NCBI GenBank assembly: GCA_030272155.1
Contig: CP126202.1
Location: 2,931,001-2,995,000, forward strand
Length of the DNA: 64,000 nt
From: Tetradesmus obliquus
Taxonomy: Eukaryota > Chlorophyta > Chlorophyceae > Sphaeropleales > Scenedesmaceae
Direction of reading: 5' to 3'
A program made the position numbers and the translations under genes. Within the stretch, counting starts at the first letter, position 1; every line of letters begins with the position of its first letter. Positions 45,463 through 57,180 of the stretch are shown here, piece by piece. A model generated the notes under the pieces. It was not told the DNA's origin and made no database searches. It was given only the letters and a program-made list of their open reading frames with translations.

Positions 45463-48400
45463 ATGCAATTGCTGCCTGCACTTGGGCCGCACACAGCCCG
45501 CCTGCCTGTTCAGAGTAGTGGCCTGGTGCGATCTGCTCGCTGCATTGCCCGCTGTTTAGCTCCCGGACGCCGATCTGCTGCTCGGTTCACCAGAAGCAGC
45601 AGCAGCTCCTGGACACCCAGTCAACGGCAGAACTGCACCCAGCACAGGCCCTGCACCACTGCAGCTGCCACCCAAAGCGACATGGAGGTCACAACAGCAG
45701 CTCCTGCAGCTTTCAGCAAGGATGAGGCAAAGGCCAAGGCAGTAGACATGCTAGACTTCATAAATGCCTCCTGGACACCTTACCATGCAGTGGCAGAGGC
45801 CAGCACGCGGCTCATGAAGGCTGGATTCCAGCACATCGCAGAAAAGGATGCTTGGAAGCTGAATCCAGGTGAGGAAAGATACCGGCTCTGCGGCCTTTCA
45901 GCTGCCCGTGCATGCAGCAGGGGCACTTTGTCCAAGGTGTGGGGAGCACACTCAGCATGCGTGTTGTGGGTGAAACAGTGCTGGCAGCCGTTAGCAGCGA
46001 CATCGTACCAAAGCCAGCAGTGCGGCGATGATTAGATGTCATCAGTAGGCTTCTGCATCGTGTGCTTGTGTGTCTCCTGTGCAGCTCCTGTGCAGCACTG
46101 GCTACAGCAACAGCATAAGCTTAGTGCATCGGCCACAGATGAAGCCTGCATGCAACTGACCAAACCACAGAGTGACTGCTCTGGGTCTGCCGTGTGAAAC
46201 ATAAACCATTTCCTGCACATGTACGTTTGCAGGAGGCAAGTACTTCTTCACCCGTAACATGTCCACAATTGTGGCCTTCACAATCGGGCAGCAGTACCAG
46301 CCTGGCGGCCCCTTCTACATGATCGGAGCTCACACTGACAGCCCATGCCTGAAGGTGGGTGGCTGTCGGTGCACTTTCCTGCAAGCAAACGCTGCTATGC
46401 ACACAGCAACAGCAGGTGCTTGCCAGCAGGCATTGCAGCACGCGGTGGGCTGTGCGACTGCGAAACAGCAGCTGCAGGACAAATTTTCATTTGAAGCAGC
46501 TGCGCTGTGGGACGCTGACCCGCTATACGGTGCTTCATGCTGTGACGGCAGCTGCACCATTCAGTTATTATGAATGCACGTCTTCACAGCATTGTGTTAG
46601 GGTTGTCACCGTTGCGAGTACCCGCAACAGTTGACCACACTGCAACGCCACCTCACTGCGCCTCGCCTCACGCCCCGCAGGTCAAGCCTGTCAGCAAGAC
46701 CAGCAGCGGCGGCTGTCAGACGGTCAACGTTGAGACGTACGGCGGCGGGCTGTGGTACACCTGGTTTGACCGCGACCTGGGGCTTGCAGGACGCGTGCTG
46801 GTGCGCGAGGGCAGCAAGCTGCAGCACAAGCTGGTCAAGGTTGATAAGCCGGTGCTGCGCATCCCTATGCTGGCGATCCACCTGCAGCGCAACCTGTACC
46901 AGGTGGGTGCTGGGTGGGTGCTGGGTGGTGCAGCAGATGCGTCAGCTGTAGGGCATGGTTGACTGGTGGTTTGTGAGTATTGGGCGTGTAATGCTGTGTG
47001 CTGTTATGTCGTTCAGGTGAGCAATGCATTCGTCATGGTGGGGGAATCAGCTGTACTGCACGTGTTGGGCAGTACCAGGATGCTGCTGGCGCGCGGCACA
47101 GCACTAGTGCTGTGCTGCATGCTCCTTGCTGGCGTGGCACCATGGCTTCCTGTTGCAACATTCAGTCTGCTGCTGCTCAGCCAAGATACCTATGCTGCTG
47201 CTTGGCTGCTTGTCACATCCTGTGTGCTGCCTGCCTTGCTGCTTGCAGGAAGGCTTCAAGCCAAATCTCCAGGACCACCTCAAGCCAGTGCTGGCCACAA
47301 TCCCCAAGGTGGGTGTTGCATGGCTGCTGCTGGTGCAGCACATGACTCAGCTGCCTGCTGCACGCAGTCACTGGATACACAGCAGTGTATCTAGTTCCTG
47401 TTGGCGTGTACATGTGCACAGTACATCCCGCTGGAGACACATTGTAACACCGCTAGCTTGTCGGCAAGATGTCCTTGACTGCTTGCACATCATCAGCCTG
47501 GCATGTGTGAGGGAGCTGTTGTGAGTGCGGAGGGCAAGGGCGGCTAGCAGCGCACGCCACTTGCGCGTAAGAGTCAGCGACGCCCAGGCCAGCCTTTTAG
47601 CTCAAATTTTACCTGGTACTTGCCCCGCACTTGCTCTAATGCACACCTTGCTGGAACATCTTCCACCTGTCTCCTGCTCTGCAGGCGCCCAAGCCAGCAG
47701 CAGCAGCCGCAGCAGCCAGCAGTGCAGCGCCTGCAGCAGCTCCCACCAACGGCAGCAGCACTTCCGCAGCAGCAGCACCCGGCAACGTGGTGGACAACCA
47801 CCATGCAGCGCTGCTGGCGCTGGTTGCGGAGCAGCTAGGCTGTGCAGCAGAAGACATCGTTGACTTTGAGCTGAACCTGTGTGATGTGCAGCCAGGCGTG
47901 CTTGGTGGCGCTGCTGAGGAGTTTGTGTTTGTGGGGCGGCTAGACAACCTTGCCAGCTGCTACACTGCAATGGAGGTATGGGAGTGCTTGCAGGAAAGGT
48001 CAACACGCTGCAGAGGTTCTGCCAGTGCAGTTGCATGGGGTGTTGGTGCAGAGACAGCTGCAGGACAGGTGCTGCAAGTATGAGCACATGGCAAATGAGG
48101 TAGACTTGCTGCATCGGATGCCTGTCGATACCTGCGGATGAGCTGCATGCAACCTTGCCATCATCTGCATGGCGGGCGTTTGCCCAGCCACAGCTGCGCG
48201 TGTACATTCGGATGCACTGTTCCGCTCGTCTTATGGTTGCTGCTCTTTCTTTGATAGAGGATTGACAGTGAGTTTACATTTCACAGTATGAACGCCAGCT
48301 AACCATTTGTAATGTTGTGTCTTGCTTGCAGGCGCTCATTGACTCCTGCAAGTCCCCTGATGACCTGGCCAACGAGCCAGCAGTGCGCGCTGTGGCGATG

Positions 48401-50327
48401 TTCGACCATGAAGAGGTGCGTGTTTGACCAGCACACCGCTGCTGCTGCTGCTACATCGCATGAGCTACTTTTGCACGCCGTGTTCCTACTGGTGCTACTG
48501 CGCAAGCATCACAGCAAATCTGCATTGCTGTTCCGCACCCTGGCTCTTCACGGCTGTTGCGGTGTGTCCTGGCTGCTTGTCTGGTGTCACACATGTCACC
48601 TTGATATGATTGCAGGTGGGCAGCGACAGTGCTCAGGGTGCTGGGGGCCCAGTGATGCGCGACACCATCACACGCGTGGCACGCCTGCTCGCCCAGGTGA
48701 GGCCTGGCATTGACTGCCAGCTGTATGTGAGTTACTTTAGTGATGGCGTTTGGTTGCATGCAAGCAGGTGAGCAATGGCCGCTGGTGGACATATCACCCT
48801 GGAGATAAGTGTGCGCATGCATGTCTGTGGAAGCACAACCGCTGCACCTCTTCCCTGCCGCCTTGTGCTTGTCTGTCCCACACATCACACGCGTGGTACG
48901 CCTGCTCGGCCAGGTGAGAACAGCTATGCTACTACAGCACTGGCTTCAACTGCCATCCACGCGTGGCAGCATGGGTTTTTTGCAGAAGCACCAACTTGCA
49001 CTCGTTTGCCCAGCCATTTTGTTCTGATACATGTGAAGACATTGACGTGCGTGAAGCTCAATGCAACCCACAAACTCTTGCCGCACCCTCTGTCCTGCAG
49101 TAGGCACACTGGTCTGTCAAGGACGTTTGATGTCAGCTTCAACTCTGTTATGACACTTTTCTGCTGGCTGCTGCCCTAGTGGCTCCCTCCTCTGGGTTCA
49201 CCTGTTGCTAAAACACGTGCAATTGATTGATTGATCTGCTGTCCTGCAGGGTGAGGAGGGCTCCATTGAGCGCACGCTGCGCCAGTCTTTCCTCATCAGC
49301 GCCGACATGGCCCACGCCCTGCACCCCAACTACACAGACAAGCACGATGCGCTGCACGCACCAGCCTTCCAGGGAGGGCTCGTGCTCAAGCACAACAGCA
49401 ACCAGCGCTACGCCACCAACGCCATCAGCGCGGCACTGTTCAGGTGGGGCAGCGGGCACATATGGAGTTAGCATCATTGCTGGTGCTAGGCAGCTGGCGC
49501 TGCCGTCGTAGTACTCGAGTCGGCTTCGTGCCATGTTGTCGGTGCTGCCACCGAACGGCTAGCAGCAGCTGCAACATTACAGCTCGAACAGCAAGTGCAG
49601 CTGCTGCGTCTGCTGGTGTGCTGCACATGCATCACGCCTGCAACAACTGCCATCTGCTTGCCTGCATACAGGGAGGTGGGCCGGCGCGCCGGCGTGCCCG
49701 TGCAGGAGTTTTGTGTGCGCAACGACATGCCCTGCGGCAGCACCATCGGGCCCATCCTGGCGCACAACCTGGGCTGCCGCACCGTGGATGTGGGCATGCC
49801 GCAGCTGAGCATGCACAGCATCCGCGAGATGGCCGGGGTTGATGACGTGCTGCTGGCGTACAGGCACTTCCTGGCCTTCTTCAGGTGGGGCTGGCTGATA
49901 ACCTGTGTTAACAAGATGTTATTTTACAGTGGTGTACTGGATGTAACGCCCTCGAGGTGGATAGTGTGCTGCTGGCGTACAGGCACCTCCTGGCCTTCTT
50001 CATGTGGGCTGGCAGGCTGCTGGCGTTTTTGAGTGTGTGTTCTGCTTCATGTGACACCTGTGAAGTGGATGATGTGCCGCTGGCGTATAAGCACTGCCTG
50101 GCCTTCTTCAGGTGGGCTGCTTTGCCTGCTGGGAATCATTGGGTTTTAATACTGTTTTCATCCATTTGATAGTTCTTGTGCTGACAGAGTTGTTGCTGCT
50201 GCTGCTGCTGCTGCTGGGCGCCTGCAGGACCTTTTCTGAGCTGGATGCCAGTCTAGACATTGACAGCTTGCCCCCGCCCGACATCAAGGGCACAATCAAG
50301 GAGCCAGCCTGCAGCCACGTGCACTGA
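45463..50327 (+). CDS. DNPEP: Aspartyl aminopeptidase, peptidase family M18
   Basis: Ten exons: 45463-45868, 46233-46354, 46681-46902, 47249-47308, 47685-47975, 48332-48415, 48616-48696, 49250-49443, 49672-49884, 50228-50327. All phases agree, giving 590 residues. M18 landmarks are in order: [26 protein letters not shown] (metal ligands about H169 and D171), [43 protein letters not shown] (about E394, E395), [12 protein letters not shown] (D441), [14 protein letters not shown] and [12 protein letters not shown] (H535). The enzyme is a two-metal exopeptidase that removes N-terminal Asp or Glu from peptides, usually as a dodecamer. About 75 residues before the catalytic domain are basic and Ser/Arg-rich, suggesting targeting to plastid or mitochondrion. 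An Ala-rich insert starts exon 5. The ATG at 45463 is the first in frame; 45682 would give a cytosolic form. Confidence 0.97.
49841..50120 (+). repeat. Three copies of the M18 exon 9 end running into intron 9
   Basis: The exon end GCTGGCGTACAGGCAC through CTTCTTCAGGTGGG (49841-49888) recurs at about 49957-50006 and 50065-50117, a spacing of 108-116 bp. The middle copy has lost the AG (CTTCATGTGG). The last copy keeps CTTCAGGTGGG, a full decoy donor. Confidence 0.9.
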
Positions 50328-50810
50328 AACAGCATGTGTAGACACAAAGGAAGTGCAGCAGCAGCAGCAGCAGCAGCAGCCTGCCCCCTCCCGACATCAA
50401 GGGCACAATACGCGAGCCGGCGTGCAGCGATGTGCACTAAGCAGCATGCGTATCTGGAGAGGCAAGGTGCAGCAGCAGCAGCATGCTGCCCCCGCCTGAC
50501 ATGAAGGGCACCATGCAGGAGCCGGCGTGCAGCCACATGCACTGAAGCAGCAGCAGCAGCAGCAGCAGCCACGTCCACCGAAGAAGACGAAGCATGTATG
50601 CATCAGTCAGGGCGCAGTGCAGCAGCTGTAGCAGCAGCAGGGAGCCGGCGTGCAGCCGCATGAAGCAGCAGCAGCAGCAGCAGCCGCAGCAGCAGCAGCA
50701 GCCACGTCCACTGAAGAAGATGACGCATGTACGCATCAGTTAGGGGGCAGTGCAGCAGCTGTAGCAGCAGCAGGGAGCCGGCATGCAGCCACATGCACTA
50801 GAGCAGCATG
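50267..50810 (+). repeat. Repeated copies of the M18 coding end and stop in the 3' UTR
   Basis: The last coding bases, from CCCGACATCAAGGGCAC to GTGCACTGA (50276-50327), recur at about 50391-50440 and 50494-50545. Shorter remnants (GGGAGCCGGCGTGCAGCC) lie near 50640 and 50773. CAG runs have grown between the units. Confidence 0.9.
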
Positions 50811-53800
50811 CATTGATACAAAGGCAGTGCAGCAGCAGCCACAGCCGCAGCCGCAGCTTGCACCAATGCAGCGGCGGTGCAGCAGCAGCATTGGTATCGC
50901 AGAAGAGGCAGCCACCAAGACAAGTCAGAGTGTTGCCAAAGTCTGTACAACAGCAGGAGTGGAGCAGAAGTGGGTGGTTGCTTTCCATTGCACAAGATTC
51001 AAGACTTCCGTCTGGTGGATTTCTTATGTTGGACTATCTCCTTGCAGCTTTCCTTTCCACGTCTTGTAACAAGCGATTCGTGAATGGCTTTGCCGGGCTG
51101 GGCCCTAGGGCTCAGGCCAGACAGTGCTGACACAGCAGTTCTCAGGGTGAGCTGCTCAGCAGCTGCAGCAGCAGAATCAGACGGCGCGTGCAGAAGCATA
51201 TGTTTTGTCTTTAATTTACAAATGCGCCAACTTCAACCGGCCATCACACATGTGTGTGGATTGTACAATCCTGAAATTGCACCTGCTGTTCGACCTCAAT
51301 CCAGCCACACGGCAGCTGCTAGTAGGAACATCATGAGTTGGTGAGGCCCTTGGCAAACTCTGGACACAAAGGTACGTTCTGTGACAAGATGTGATATGCA
51401 GAGAGCATCTTGTAACCCAACAACTCTGCCACACTTAGTAGCACTGGCAGTGCATCGTGTTAGATATGCCATTTATAACCACGCTGTCCCAACGCACACC
51501 ATCCTTCACCATGGAACGGGCACAAGCGCAAACCGTTTCTGATGTTGTTGCGCAGCTGTGGTAAGACCCAAACCCCAACATGCAACTGCAGCAGCTGCAC
51601 ATGAACTGCCTCAACAGAGCACTAAACAGGCGTGCTGCTGCAGCAGTCATGCACAACCTTCAAGCGTAGCAACAACCCAAGGCACAGCTGCAGAGCATCT
51701 CAAACCCTCGGACGCTGCGACTACTTGAAACGGACTGGGCATAATCCTCAACATCCTCCTTTGCTGTTTTTTTTGGCTCGACGCTGACAGCAACTAGCCG
51801 CGCGGTGTGCCAACGCCAGAGAACAGCACACACGCAACAGCATCAAGCACAGCCGATGAGCATCTGAGCGCACATCAGGCAGGTGCAGATGGCTCATCAG
51901 GGAAGTGGAACACAGCAAAGCAGCAAAGCATGCCCTGCCACTTGCTGCAACCTGTGCACTTTGCCCATCAAATGCTGAAAGAAGTATCTGCATGCCAGCT
52001 CAGCCACACCCCTGGCAACAGCACTTGCACTGCACGTGCACCTGGCAGGGCGATGCCGGTTGTGCTACTGTTTTGAGCAGCCAATAGCACATGTTTGCGT
52101 CAAAAAGGCAGCCTCTTGTGTAGGAAAGCTGCACCATTAACGAATCCTATTTGAATCATGTAAATGCTGCATTGCCAGTGCCATGCAATCACTGCAGCTG
52201 CCAATCAACCAGTCTCCAATGATCCTGCAGCTACTTCAGTACAGCAGCATCAACAGCACAGCACTGTACTGCTGCAGCAGCAGGAGCAGCACGTTGGTGC
52301 CAGACCATGTCGACGCCGCCTCATCATACACCAGCTTGCCTTACAAACGGGTGCGCGTAAATTGCCTGTTGGTGATGTTTCAGGCAATGCTGGCAAGCGC
52401 ACCCGGAGAGCGAAACGACCTACTCCTTTGGTAACTTCTCGTGGTGACGGTGGTGGTGGTCGCCCATCAACTCAACCGGAGGATCAATCTCGGACGTGGT
52501 TGCATAGGCGTGAGCCTTTCTGGCCTCCTGCAATTGCGAAGGACAGAAGACAGCAGCGACAGTGTGCCGAGTTTCAGGGAGTCCGTGTTGATCAAGAGGC
52601 ATGTACATGCCCTGAAACACAGCGCATAAGCTTTTGTATACGGTGATCAACCTTTGATGCGTGTCGGGGGTGTCTGTGAACACCTGCTGCTGCTGTCCAC
52701 GTCTGACGGAGTTCACTGCCGCAGAGCAGCTACCTCTGCAAAGCCGCACGAGTACTGACATTACAATAGGACTGCTGCTGTGATACATATAAGCTATTTA
52801 AATACCATAACCGACGCGGAAAGCCTCCACAAGCGCAGGTGCTCCAAGGGGTCAGCACTCCGACACGCACAGAAGAAGCTTGGTACTCGCCTCGGTACCC
52901 TCGCGACCTGGATCGTGCAAGTCCTTCAATATCTCAACGTTGCCTTGCTCCTCGCCCTTCGAGGCCACCTTCATGTCGTACTTCAAGCCCATGTCAGCCA
53001 TTGCGATGTTTTTGTGCGTGTGTGAGCTGTTGAGAGTGTTGTCGAGGTTTGAAAAAACACCGTGCAAGGTGGAATCCGACATCAAGATGCTTGTGGCCAA
53101 CGAGACCTGGCAGGTGTTACTGACACTGCTCACAAGCAACTGTTGACATTCTGCTGGATTGTTGACTTTCTGCTGGTCAGGCGGGCCCTGAAACGTAAAA
53201 TTGTTTGTATGTCATATGTGTTGCGTCTTTGGCACTGTTCTGACGCCTGGAGCTGGACAGCAAAGTATTCAAAGGTCAGTCAAACATGGTCCAGCATCAT
53301 GCTGGTGGAGTGCCACCTGGCAAGCTGTGCCAGACATAGGGGCGCTGACTGCTCTGTCAGGCCTGCAGTAGCCGCAGACTGCTTTTCATGACACAAGTGC
53401 ACACCTAGACATCATTCAGCTTGCAGCACATCATGCCTGTGCACACCCGTGTGGTACCACGGGGTGTAGCTCGGCAGTGCACCAAACACTGTCCAGCGCT
53501 GCTGGCAGCGGTGCTGCTTGATAACAAACAAAGAAGCGGCATCAATTGAAGCCAGCTGCTCTTGCCGACAACATGGATTGCCAATGGTATGCATGCATCA
53601 CATGCTGTCTTGTAGCCAAGAAACAAGAAACCCGTGGAGTGCGTGCGATTTACAGCAGCTGCTCAGCCATGCTACTGCATGTTCTGGCAGAGTGTACCAT
53701 CCGCCCAACCGCTGTATAAATGCAGCTGCTGCGCTTCCATGCAATTGAAGACGAGGGTCCGGCTATAATTAAAAGTCCGGTCGCGGCAGCGGTGGGACAT

Positions 53801-54786
53801 GGCGCCGCCAGAGCTTGCACGTAGCATTGCGGCACTGCCCGCTGCCAGTGGCATGTTGGGGGCGTGTGGCCAACTGACAAATGCTTCGCAACATGACTTG
53901 ATGACTGCTCGTTTGTGGTCTGCCGATTTCATGCTGTCAGCACCTTGCCGTGAACAGCTTCCAGCATTTGCGAAGGCCGGCGCCATACATCGGGATGCCA
54001 ATATGTGCCAGGCGGCGTCTGTCTCCAAGGTTTTCTCTTGCAGCCGGCGCCCGCTCCCCAACTGCATTGAAAAATGCAAGCAGCAGCTCAGTCAAGCGGG
54101 TGATGTAAAAGTACAATCTGTGTTGCTGCCTATTACACGCTCCGCCACAGCATTACACATTGGCTTACAGGACATTGGTAGGTTGGATTGCACAGACCTG
54201 GAGCCGCGCCAGCGGCGCTACCTAGTGCGGTACTGCACCAAAAGGGCAGCAGCATTGCAGTGTTTGCTCTTGACTCTGGGAACAGACAGCCCTTACGGAG
54301 TGCAGCTATGCAGGCATGCCAATGGCAGTGGTGCGAAGGCAATGCCATCGCTTGGAAGCGCAGCACTGCTGGTCACCTCTGGTAGCATCATTGACACATC
54401 ATATGAACATGGACATGCTAAGATGCCGCATCGTAAACAATGGACCGAAGTTGCTGTGGGCGTGTATGGAGTTGGCATCTGCTGTTTCCTGTGGCCTCAG
54501 CGGAGTGCATGCTGAGCACCTGTTGAACGCAGCCTCAAGTCAGGCCCCAGGCATCAAACGTGTTTCACTGCCTAAGACCTAGCTCACTGCTTGCTTGAAA
54601 TTCTATGCACTCAGCTCTATACAGCGGTCCTAACCGCTTCTGGAATCTGCTTTTGCTGTTTCTGCTTTCCACACGTGCCTAGCAGGAGTCTACACCAACA
54701 TTCACTGCTGCTCTCAGCTCCTGTCCGTGGTGCTCGCAAACCATCCCAGTAGTTGATTTACGCGTTAATAGCACATATCACACATC
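50811..54786. other. Mostly non-coding interval between the M18 and clathrin light chain genes
   Basis: Apart from the M18 3' UTR repeats and one doubtful ORF (53799-54515), nothing is supported. Between about 52.1 and 53.4 kb the CAG bias is weaker and frames on both strands look less low-complexity (a 160-codon + frame at 52164, a 95-codon - frame at 53139). None starts convincingly or matches a family. Confidence 0.4.
53799..54515 (+). CDS. Doubtful 238-residue ORF
   Basis: This ATG-initiated single-exon frame follows a TATAATTAAAA sequence at about 53764. The product is mixed in composition, with no clear membrane span and no motif I know. An antisense frame of 136 codons overlaps its 5' third, so coding strand is not settled. 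The next confident gene (clathrin light chain) starts 271 bases later on the same strand. The call rests only on length and on the absence of simple repeats. Confidence 0.22.
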   Translation: MAPPELARSIAALPAASGMLGACGQLTNASQHDLMTARLWSADFMLSAPCREQLPAFAKAGAIHRDANMCQAASVSKVFSCSRRPLPNCIEKCKQQLSQAGDVKVQSVLLPITRSATALHIGLQDIGRLDCTDLEPRQRRYLVRYCTKRAAALQCLLLTLGTDSPYGVQLCRHANGSGAKAMPSLGSAALLVTSGSIIDTSYEHGHAKMPHRKQWTEVAVGVYGVGICCFLWPQRSAC

Positions 54787-57180
54787 ATGGCTGATTTCTT
54801 CGACGACGGGGCAGTGGAGCAGCTTCCCCCAGACGTGCGTGGTGCCTTCGTTTGTCGCTGAACTTGTTTCTGCGGAGCCCAGCCCTTCTGTCGTTTTGAG
54901 CACTGCTGTCGCCGATTTTACACCTCGATCATATATGTGCAGTAAGCAACAGCACGTTGGTGGTTGATCAACCTACTCTTGCTCCACCAACTGTGCTGCT
55001 CTTGTGTCGTGCCTTGCCCCTCGCAGGCTCCAGTAGAGGCAGCACCCGCAGCAGAGTACGCCAGCTTTACGGACGTGAGCGCGTTGTGTCGCTTAGCAGC
55101 CTGTCAGCACTCACCACAGGCTGGTCAAGCTCAGTGCACGGTGTTGTGTCTGTTGCTGTTGTGATCCTGCTGTTCAGTTGCTCAAACATGCAAGCAAGCC
55201 ACAACAGCTGACAGCAAAGGTGACTCCGAGATGCACACTCTGCTGCTTGCAGGACTTTGTTGCTGTGCCGGAGCAGCCTGCTGCTCCTCTGGACAACGGC
55301 AACGGCGCTGCTGACCCTGACTTCTTCAGCAGCGGAGCAGCAGCTGCAGAAGCACCGGAGCCACCAGTGAGTAGTAATTGATGTTTTTTACTCATATTCA
55401 AATGTTGACTATTGGCAGTGTTGTGGCATAGCTCAGCAAGCCGAGCAGCTTGGGCAGCAGTGGCTGAGCTGGTCTGCCATGCAGCAGCGCTGCGTAGAAT
55501 GGCTTGAAGCCTTGCGGCGTTAGCAGCGACTGCAGGATGCCATTCGCCACAAGTACATGCCAACTGCTTGTAACAGCAGCCGCATGCACCTGGTCGCGTT
55601 GCTGGTGGTACTGCGGCACACATGTTTATAGTGCAGTATCTGGCCACAGCAGCTCGACAGATGCATGGCACTCGTGTGTCTGTCCCAAGAAACAGTAGAC
55701 CCATCACCATGACATCATGCCACCTTCTCAAATTCAGGGATACTGCACTACAACTTTCGAACCGCACTTGCGCTGTTTCTCCTGCAGGCGCAGGTGCTGC
55801 AGGCTGACGACCCGCGTGTGGCGTGGGCTGCTCAGATTGCTGCTTGCTTCAAGAAGCAGGCCTCACTGCTTGTGTTGCTTGTTGTCGTTGCAGGCGCAGG
55901 TGCTGGAGGCTGACGACCCCCGCGTGGCGTGGGCCGCGCAGAACGCCGCTGCGCTGCAGCAGCGCGAGGCTGACGAGGCAGCCAAGAAGGTGGAGCTGCT
56001 GGCGGCAGCCAAGGAGTACCTGGAGAAGGTCAACAAGGTGGGTTTCTGAGCCTATAAGCTTGCTAGAAGATCTAAAACAGGGGTGTGAGCAGCTTCAGCG
56101 TCGGGATTATGTAAACAGCAGCAGGAGTTGCATGGGCGCCCTGCGACACCTGCAGGAAGTCAGCACGTGGGATCTGGGTGGTTGGGGCATTGTGGAAGGC
56201 TCACTGCGATTGGATGTGTGGCAGTTGGCAGGCATTCTCAATGTTAGTCACTTGCTATCGAAGTGGTGCAGCTTGGGATCTGCACTGATGGTGCAGATGC
56301 TGCAATTCGTTCGTGAGCACGCACCTGCTGTTGTCCTGGGGGTGCAAGGCTCGACAGCTGGCTGCAGGGCAGATTTGTGTCCTGCTATCTCACCTGCGCC
56401 GCTATTTGGGGTGCCTGTCTGCTGTTCCTGCAGGCGCGCAACGTGCAGCTGGAGCAGCGGAAGAAGTCCAACTGCGAGAATGAGGCAGTGGCAGGTGCGT
56501 GGTTGCTGCGCTGCATGCTGCTGAGCTGCTGCAGTCCACACGGGCATTTGACCAGCATTGCTTGCAGGTGAACGGTTGTGCATTCACCAAGCCTAAAACC
56601 GTCATTTTAAATTTGAATAGTCAAGCAGCGGCTGCTCCCTTGATGGGGCAGGCCCTGGCCCAGGAGGCAGCAGGTGCATCTGTGTGCTGCTGCACAGCCT
56701 TATGTAATGCTCTTTGCTGGTTCTGCTGCAATTTGGCAAGCTGAGGCTCATACTGCACCAACAGTACAGCAGCTGCACACAGGCATCGCGCACATGCGTT
56801 ACGCTGCATCCAGGAAATGGCCTCGCCACGTGTTGATGGCGCTTCGCTGTGTCCGTGTTGGACATTGCGCTGCAGGTGTGGCCAAGGGCGCCGTCCCACA
56901 GGGCAACACTCCTTGGGCGCACGTGATCAGCGTGTGCAACTTCAACAGCCAGCTCTGATGGCCCGTGACCTTACCTGTGTGCATGTCTGTGTTATCTGTG
57001 TGCTGTGCCGCAGGTGTCGCCGAGGGCGCGGTGCCCAAGGGCAACACTCCTTGGGAGCGCGTGATCAGCGTGTGCAACTTCAACAGCGAGGCGCTCAGCA
57101 AGGACCCCTTCAAGGAGATGAGCAGGTTCAAGCAGGTGCTCATCGCAGCAAAGACCGCCAACATCAGCGTGGGCGCGTGA
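54787..57180 (+). CDS. CLC: Clathrin light chain
   Basis: Six exons: 54787-54834, 55027-55074, 55253-55366, 55894-56037, 56434-56494, 57014-57180. All phases agree, giving 193 residues. The N-terminal part is acidic and Pro/Ala-rich, with MADFFDD and DFVAVPEQP. A central helix (about residues 103-170, from AQVLEADDPRVAWAAQNAA through EQRKKSNCENEA) is the heavy-chain-binding coiled coil. The C-terminus has the light-chain pattern NTPWERVISVCNFN followed by FKEMSRFKQVLIAAK. Clathrin light chains decorate the hub of the clathrin triskelion on coated vesicles at the trans-Golgi and plasma membrane. The length is at the short end for plants and algae. Partial copies of exons 4 and 6 lie in the introns before them, and a copy of the coding end lies after the stop. 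Confidence 0.88.
55788..55850 (+). repeat. Decoy copy of the start of clathrin light chain exon 4
   Basis: CTCCTGCAG followed by GCGCAGGTGCTGCAGGCTGA repeats the real exon 4 start (55894) 106 bp upstream, with its own good acceptor. Similarity ends after about 50 bases, and reading on from this acceptor meets a stop after the real acceptor. Confidence 0.9.
56876..56958 (+). repeat. Decoy or alternative last exon of clathrin light chain
   Basis: CGCTGCAG precedes a copy of exon 6 that starts GTGTGGCCAAGGGCGCCG, lies 138 bp before the real one and is in the same phase. It reads GVAKGAVPQGNTPWAHVISV and ends in TGA at 56958. Used as a last exon, it would give a light chain lacking the final 30 or so residues. 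Confidence 0.85.

Noticed and set aside
52164-53139. Frames at 52164-52646 (+) and 53139-52852 (-) considered as transposon fragments
   Set aside because: No reverse transcriptase, integrase, transposase or helicase motif is visible and neither has a convincing start, so they were left as unexplained sequence.
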